A stretch of 64,000 bases of DNA from Brevibacillus laterosporus (GTDB lineage Bacteria > Bacillota > Bacilli > Brevibacillales > Brevibacillaceae): NCBI RefSeq assembly GCF_030489605.1, contig NZ_JAUKFY010000011.1, positions 1 through 64,000 on the forward strand, read 5' to 3'. This document shows positions 60,301 to 64,000 of the stretch, piece by piece. Each line of letters starts with the position of its first letter. Positions within the stretch are counted from its first letter, which is position 1. The notes beneath the pieces were generated by a model. It had not been told where the DNA came from. It saw nothing but the letters and a program-made list of their open reading frames with translations, and did not search any database. The translations under genes and the position numbers were made by a program.

Positions 60301-60326
60301 TTTTGCATATAGGGGAGGAATGGACA

Positions 60327-60614
60327 ATGGAGGAGAGCAACAAGCTTATTAAATTTCGTTGGAAAAGCGCTTTTTTCTTTTTTACATTTCTGGTGGGCTT
60401 AAATTTGCTGTTTACCCCGTTTCTGATGTGGTTGGGACTATCCCAGCGAGCTAGTCTATTTCTAGTAAATAGCTTGGCTGGAGGCGCAGGCGTCAGTATC
60501 GTTATGCTTTACTTTGAACGTAAATATAAAAGCCGTATGCAGGCTATCACATTTATCATCGGTTCATTAGCAGTTTGTACGGCGGCTAGTTATTATCTCG
60601 TGTACTTGTACTAA
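60327..60614 (+). CDS. Small membrane protein of unknown function in the muramic acid cluster
   Basis: A 95-residue protein with about three hydrophobic segments (near 12-32, 38-58 and 70-90) and a basic cytoplasmic start. The ATG at 60327 is 7 nt after GGGGAGGA. The in-frame ATG at 60303 lies before that site. No family recognised. It lies between the PTS IIC and the GH4 gene. Confidence 0.7.
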   Translation: MEESNKLIKFRWKSAFFFFTFLVGLNLLFTPFLMWLGLSQRASLFLVNSLAGGAGVSIVMLYFERKYKSRMQAITFIIGSLAVCTAASYYLVYLY

Positions 60615-60691
60615 GCTTGCCATTATTTCCTCAAAAGACTAGAAATCTGCGGACAAGTATAGGAGAAATGGGACAGAGAGGAGAAAGGAAG

Positions 60692-62023
60692 ATGAGTAAA
60701 AAAGGGATTAAGATTGTAACAATCGGAGGAGGGTCTAGCTATACTCCGGAGCTGGTGGAAGGCTTTATTAAGAGATACAATGAGATGCCAATCCGTGAAT
60801 TATGGCTGGTCGATATCCAGGAAGGGCGAGAGAAGCTACACATTGTTGGTGAATTAGCTAAACGCATGGTCCAAAAAGCGGGTGTACCGATGGAGATTCA
60901 TCTAACATTGGATCGCAGGGAAGCTCTGCGGGACGCCGATTTTGTTACGACACAAATGCGGGTTGGATTACTGGAAGCGCGGATTAAGGATGAACGGATT
61001 CCATTAATGCATGGAATGATTGGCCAGGAAACCAATGGAGCAGGTGGATTATTTAAGGGGCTGCGTACGATACCTGTGCTGCTACAAATCGCTGAGGATA
61101 TGCAAGAGCTATGCCCGAATGCATGGCTGATTAACTTTACCAATCCGGCTGGCATGGTAACAGAAGCTCTATTGCGTTATGGTAAGCATTCTAAGGTCAT
61201 TGGTATTTGTAACGTACCGATTACCACAAAGATGACGATAGCAAAGATGCTTGATATTGATGTAGGACGACTTCACATTGATTTTGCCGGACTAAACCAT
61301 CTTGTATATGGACTTCGCGCTACAGCTGATGGGGAGGACGTAACCAAGCAGGTTCTGCATATGTTGGCTGACCCAGAGAAACAATTATCTATGCGCAATA
61401 TCGCTCCAATGCCTTGGGAGCCAGCCTTCCTGCAAGCATTAGGTGTAATCCCATGCCCATATCATCGGTACTACTATAAGACACAGGATATTTTAGCTGA
61501 GGAATTAAAAGCATTTGAATCAGGAACCACGCGAGCAGAGGTGGTAAAACGATTGGAAGACGATCTCTTTGAGCTATACCGGGATGAACAGCTACAAATC
61601 AAACCTCCACAGTTGGAAAAACGCGGCGGTGCCTATTATAGTGATGCTGCATGTAGTCTTATCTCCTCTCTGTATAATGGAACAAATGATATTCAGACAT
61701 TAAATGTTAGAAACAATGGAACCATTCAGGGGATTCCTAATGATTCAGCTATCGAAGTAAATTGCATTGTTACGAAGGAAGGTCCCAAACCAATCACAGT
61801 AGGCGAGTTACCTGCAGCTATAAATGGACTGGTTCAACAGATCAAATCGTTTGAGCGGGTAGGTGCAGAGGCGGCGGTGACTGGTTCTTATGAGAAAGCC
61901 TTGCTGGCATTGACTATTAATCCTTTAGTGCCAAGTGATGAAAAAGCCAAGGCTGTGCTAGATGATTTGTTAGAGGCACATCGTGATTATCTGCCTCAAT
62001 TTTATAAAGAGGAGCAAGCTTAA
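60692..62023 (+). CDS. GH4 family 6-phospho-glycosidase
   Basis: A 443-residue NAD- and metal-dependent phosphoglycosidase. The Rossmann start is [29 protein letters not shown] lies near 149, the active site segment [11 protein letters not shown] near 169 holds the metal-binding cysteine, and GLNHLVYG is near 198. Known GH4 relatives (LicH, CelF, GlvA) act on 6-phospho-glucosides. The ATG at 60692 follows GAGGAG. In this cluster it may split the phosphorylated disaccharide delivered by the PTS. Confidence 0.88.
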   Translation: MSKKGIKIVTIGGGSSYTPELVEGFIKRYNEMPIRELWLVDIQEGREKLHIVGELAKRMVQKAGVPMEIHLTLDRREALRDADFVTTQMRVGLLEARIKDERIPLMHGMIGQETNGAGGLFKGLRTIPVLLQIAEDMQELCPNAWLINFTNPAGMVTEALLRYGKHSKVIGICNVPITTKMTIAKMLDIDVGRLHIDFAGLNHLVYGLRATADGEDVTKQVLHMLADPEKQLSMRNIAPMPWEPAFLQALGVIPCPYHRYYYKTQDILAEELKAFESGTTRAEVVKRLEDDLFELYRDEQLQIKPPQLEKRGGAYYSDAACSLISSLYNGTNDIQTLNVRNNGTIQGIPNDSAIEVNCIVTKEGPKPITVGELPAAINGLVQQIKSFERVGAEAAVTGSYEKALLALTINPLVPSDEKAKAVLDDLLEAHRDYLPQFYKEEQA

Positions 62024-62025
62024 TT

Positions 62026-63180
62026 ATGGCTTATGTGATCGGACTTATGTCAGGTACCTCTTTGGACGGCATTGATGTAGCACTGGTCGATATTCAGGGA
62101 AAGGGCTATGATTCACAGGTTAAGCTACTTGATTTTATGACGCTTCCATTTACTCAGTCTGTGCGTGACGAAATTATGGACAGCTTGTCACCTGACCGCT
62201 CGAACGTTCAGGTCGTTTGCAGCCTTAACTTTAAACTCGGAGAATTATTTGCTGACGCTGTAGAAGCCATTTGTAAACAAAATCAGCTTGATTTTTCCCG
62301 TATCGCTGTCATTGGTTCTCATGGTCAAACGATTTATCATCAGCCTCAGTCAGAGGGACCATATGTAGCGTCTACTTTGCAGATCGGTGAGCCTGCCGTA
62401 ATTGCCTATCGTACCAATACAACCGTCATCTCCAATTTTCGCACCATGGACATGGCTGCAGGAGGACAGGGAGCTCCTCTGGTCCCCTACACCGAGCTGA
62501 TCATGTACCGGGATCAGGAGAAGTCGCGGCTGTTGCAAAACATTGGTGGGATCGGCAATGTAACCGTCATTCCTAAAGCCGCTCAGTTACAGGATGTGTA
62601 TGCCTTTGATACAGGCCCTGGTAACATGATTATCGACGAGCTGTGTAGAGTCCTATTCAATACAGCTTATGATCAGGGTGGAAAATGGGCGGCTCAAGGA
62701 GTAGTAAATGGGGATTTGCTTACACAATGCATGAGCATCGATTATATGAAACTGCAACCACCTAAATCCACGGGTAGAGAGCTATTTGGTAAGCAGTTTG
62801 TTGAGAAAATCATACGTGAAAATACTCATCTATCCCCATACGATTTACTTGCTACCATGACGATGTTTACAGCTAGCTCGATTGCTTATCATTACAAAAA
62901 TTATATTTTTCCCACTTTGCAGGTGGATGAAGTGATTATTGGGGGTGGCGGCAGCTATAACAAAACGCTACTCTCCATGCTACAACAACAGTTGGGAAAT
63001 ACATGCAGGGTTATCACACAGGAGGATGTCGGATTGTCGTCCGAGGCTAAGGAAGCAGTTGCTTTTGCTTTATTGGCTCACGAAACATTACACCGCCTGC
63101 CAAGTAATGTGCCAACTGCAACAGGAGCTCGGGAGCCTGTTATATTGGGGAATGTAACCTATCCTCCTAGAAGCGTGTAA
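62026..63180 (+). CDS. anmK: Anhydro-N-acetylmuramic acid kinase
   Basis: A 384-residue kinase that hydrolytically opens and phosphorylates 1,6-anhydro-MurNAc to MurNAc-6-phosphate. The family motifs are visible: [19 protein letters not shown] at 5-23, GSHGQTIYH near 96-104, [14 protein letters not shown] near 145, and [19 protein letters not shown] lies 11 nt before the ATG, 2 nt after the previous stop. It feeds MurQ. Confidence 0.95.
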   Translation: MAYVIGLMSGTSLDGIDVALVDIQGKGYDSQVKLLDFMTLPFTQSVRDEIMDSLSPDRSNVQVVCSLNFKLGELFADAVEAICKQNQLDFSRIAVIGSHGQTIYHQPQSEGPYVASTLQIGEPAVIAYRTNTTVISNFRTMDMAAGGQGAPLVPYTELIMYRDQEKSRLLQNIGGIGNVTVIPKAAQLQDVYAFDTGPGNMIIDELCRVLFNTAYDQGGKWAAQGVVNGDLLTQCMSIDYMKLQPPKSTGRELFGKQFVEKIIRENTHLSPYDLLATMTMFTASSIAYHYKNYIFPTLQVDEVIIGGGGSYNKTLLSMLQQQLGNTCRVITQEDVGLSSEAKEAVAFALLAHETLHRLPSNVPTATGAREPVILGNVTYPPRSV

Positions 63181-63217
63181 AGAAGAGGAATCATGATATG
63201 AATGGGAGTGGATCAGC

Positions 63218-63565
63218 ATGCAAAACGAAATGAACAACGAGATCAATAACAATGAAACGGTCATTTTTGAAATTATTGTCCATAGTGGAAACGCTCGCGG
63301 TCTGGCTTTTGAAGCCTTGTCAGCAGCCGAAGAGTATAACTTTGAAAAAGCTGCTGAGCTGATGAAGCAGGCGCAGGAAGAATTAACACTTGCTCACCAC
63401 ACACAAACGGATTTGATTCAGGCTGAATTAAACGGCACACCGGCGGAAAAAACACTGCTAATGATTCATGCACAAGACCATCTTATGACCTCAATGAGTG
63501 AGCAAAAGCTGATTGAGCATATGATTCGTATTTTACAAAAAGTAAAAGCAGAAACCTCAAAATAG
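63218..63565 (+). CDS. PTS lactose/cellobiose-family IIA component
   Basis: A 115-residue IIA protein with two long helices and the phosphohistidine motif in LLMIHAQDHLMTSM near 86-99. It completes the IIB and IIC components encoded upstream. GGGAGTGG precedes the ATG. Confidence 0.9.
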   Translation: MQNEMNNEINNNETVIFEIIVHSGNARGLAFEALSAAEEYNFEKAAELMKQAQEELTLAHHTQTDLIQAELNGTPAEKTLLMIHAQDHLMTSMSEQKLIEHMIRILQKVKAETSK

Positions 63566-63582
63566 ACAAAGGAGGGTTTGGT

Positions 63583-64000
63583 ATGCATCAGCTAGGTATC
63601 TCTATTTACCCGGAACATAGTACAGTCGAGAACGACAAAGCGTATATTGCATTAGCGCATCAATATGGTTTTACGCGGATTTTTACTTGCCTATTGTCTG
63701 TTGAAGGGGATGCTGAGACTATTGTGCAGGAATTTAAAGAAACCATTGATTTCGCCAATAGCCTAGGTATGCAAGTCATCGTGGATATAGCGCCGCGTGT
63801 TTTTGGTAAACTGGGCATTTCCTATGATGATCTATCCTTTTTCCACCGTCTAGGGGCTTACGGCATCCGGCTTGATATGGGATTTACCGGTCATGAGGAA
63901 GCGATGATGACCTATAATCCGTATGGGTTAAAAATTGAATTAAATATGAGCAGTGGAACGAAGTATATCGACAATATTATGACGTACCAGCCTCAAGTAG
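63583..64000 (+). CDS. mupG: MupG-type 6-phospho-N-acetylmuramidase (DUF871), 3' end outside the window
   Basis: An open frame of 139 codons from the ATG at 63583, 7 nt after GGAGGG, still open at the window end. The sequence LGISIYPEHSTVENDKAYIA and the TIM-barrel style HRLGAYGIRLDMGFTGHEEA match the DUF871/MupG family. The characterised Staphylococcus MupG hydrolyses MurNAc-6-phosphate-GlcNAc to MurNAc-6-phosphate and GlcNAc (GH170). The last gene visible of the operon. The truncation is by the window, not biological. Confidence 0.88.
   Translation, partial: MHQLGISIYPEHSTVENDKAYIALAHQYGFTRIFTCLLSVEGDAETIVQEFKETIDFANSLGMQVIVDIAPRVFGKLGISYDDLSFFHRLGAYGIRLDMGFTGHEEAMMTYNPYGLKIELNMSSGTKYIDNIMTYQPQV

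Noticed and set aside
1-64000. CRISPR arrays, insertion sequences, prophage
   Set aside because: No regularly spaced repeats, no transposase, no capsid or terminase genes; the integrase-like region at about 43670-43900 is not followed by a catalytic domain.

Overview
The window is a continuous stretch of low-to-medium GC Firmicutes chromosome. It carries an alpha/beta small acid-soluble spore protein, GerW, a sporulation-type histidine kinase, an SLH-domain exoprotein, Gram-positive style lipoproteins, strong AGGAGG ribosome binding sites and many hairpin-plus-T-run terminators. This gene mix (pyruvate carboxylase, YkoP, Amj, fused OpuA-type betaine importer, homogentisate dioxygenase, MurQ/MupG cluster) suits an endospore former of the Paenibacillaceae, most likely Brevibacillus. 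That assignment is inferred from gene content, not from a database match. I see no prophage, insertion sequence, CRISPR array or plasmid signature.

Layout. 1-370: end of a tRNA array (Arg, Pro, Leu, Gly). 0.6-6.8 kb: sensor kinase, TerC-type membrane protein, YkoP-like protein behind a possible structured leader, SASP, an SLH plus 3D-domain exoprotein, and ytfI-gerW. 6.8-13 kb: pyruvate carboxylase, the alternative lipid II flippase Amj, an unknown gene, thiol peroxidase. 13.2-18.9 kb: five-gene peptide ABC importer. 19-23.3 kb: pseudouridine synthase, DUF3870 protein and an aromatic (homogentisate) catabolism operon. 23.3-27.1 kb: glycine betaine/carnitine/choline-type importer, divergent from a GbsR-type repressor. 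27.2-31 kb: small envelope and RNA-decay genes (lipoprotein, PspC, DedA, DUF1232, YhaM). 31-34.5 kb: molybdate importer modABC with a divergent one-component regulator. 34.6-39.9 kb: ArsB/NhaD transporter, then a D-glycerate utilisation set (CdaR, GntP, glycerate kinase). 39.9-48.6 kb: BcrC-like phosphatase, an unusual SEC-C/winged-helix operon, an LCP ligase and several unknowns. 47.7-50.7 kb: a beta-hydroxyacid dehydrogenase and FadH. 50.9-56.1 kb: two-component system, M23 peptidase lipoprotein, PPC-domain exoprotein. 56.4-64 kb: peptidoglycan-sugar recycling island.

The most interesting region is the last one. MurR, MurQ, AnmK and a MupG-type phosphomuramidase are interleaved with a complete lactose/cellobiose-family PTS (IIB, IIC, IIA), a GH4 phosphoglycosidase and a small membrane protein of unknown role. 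Its main promoter carries a cre (CcpA) site. The arrangement suggests uptake and phosphorylation of a wall-derived disaccharide by a PTS family not usually linked to muramic acid. Several other intergenic regions contain readable regulatory sites: a FadR-like box at fadH, an ECF/sigma-M-like promoter at amj, a palindrome between opuA and gbsR, an inverted repeat at modABC, a cre at gntP, and a tandem TTAAC repeat between the two-component system and the M23 gene.
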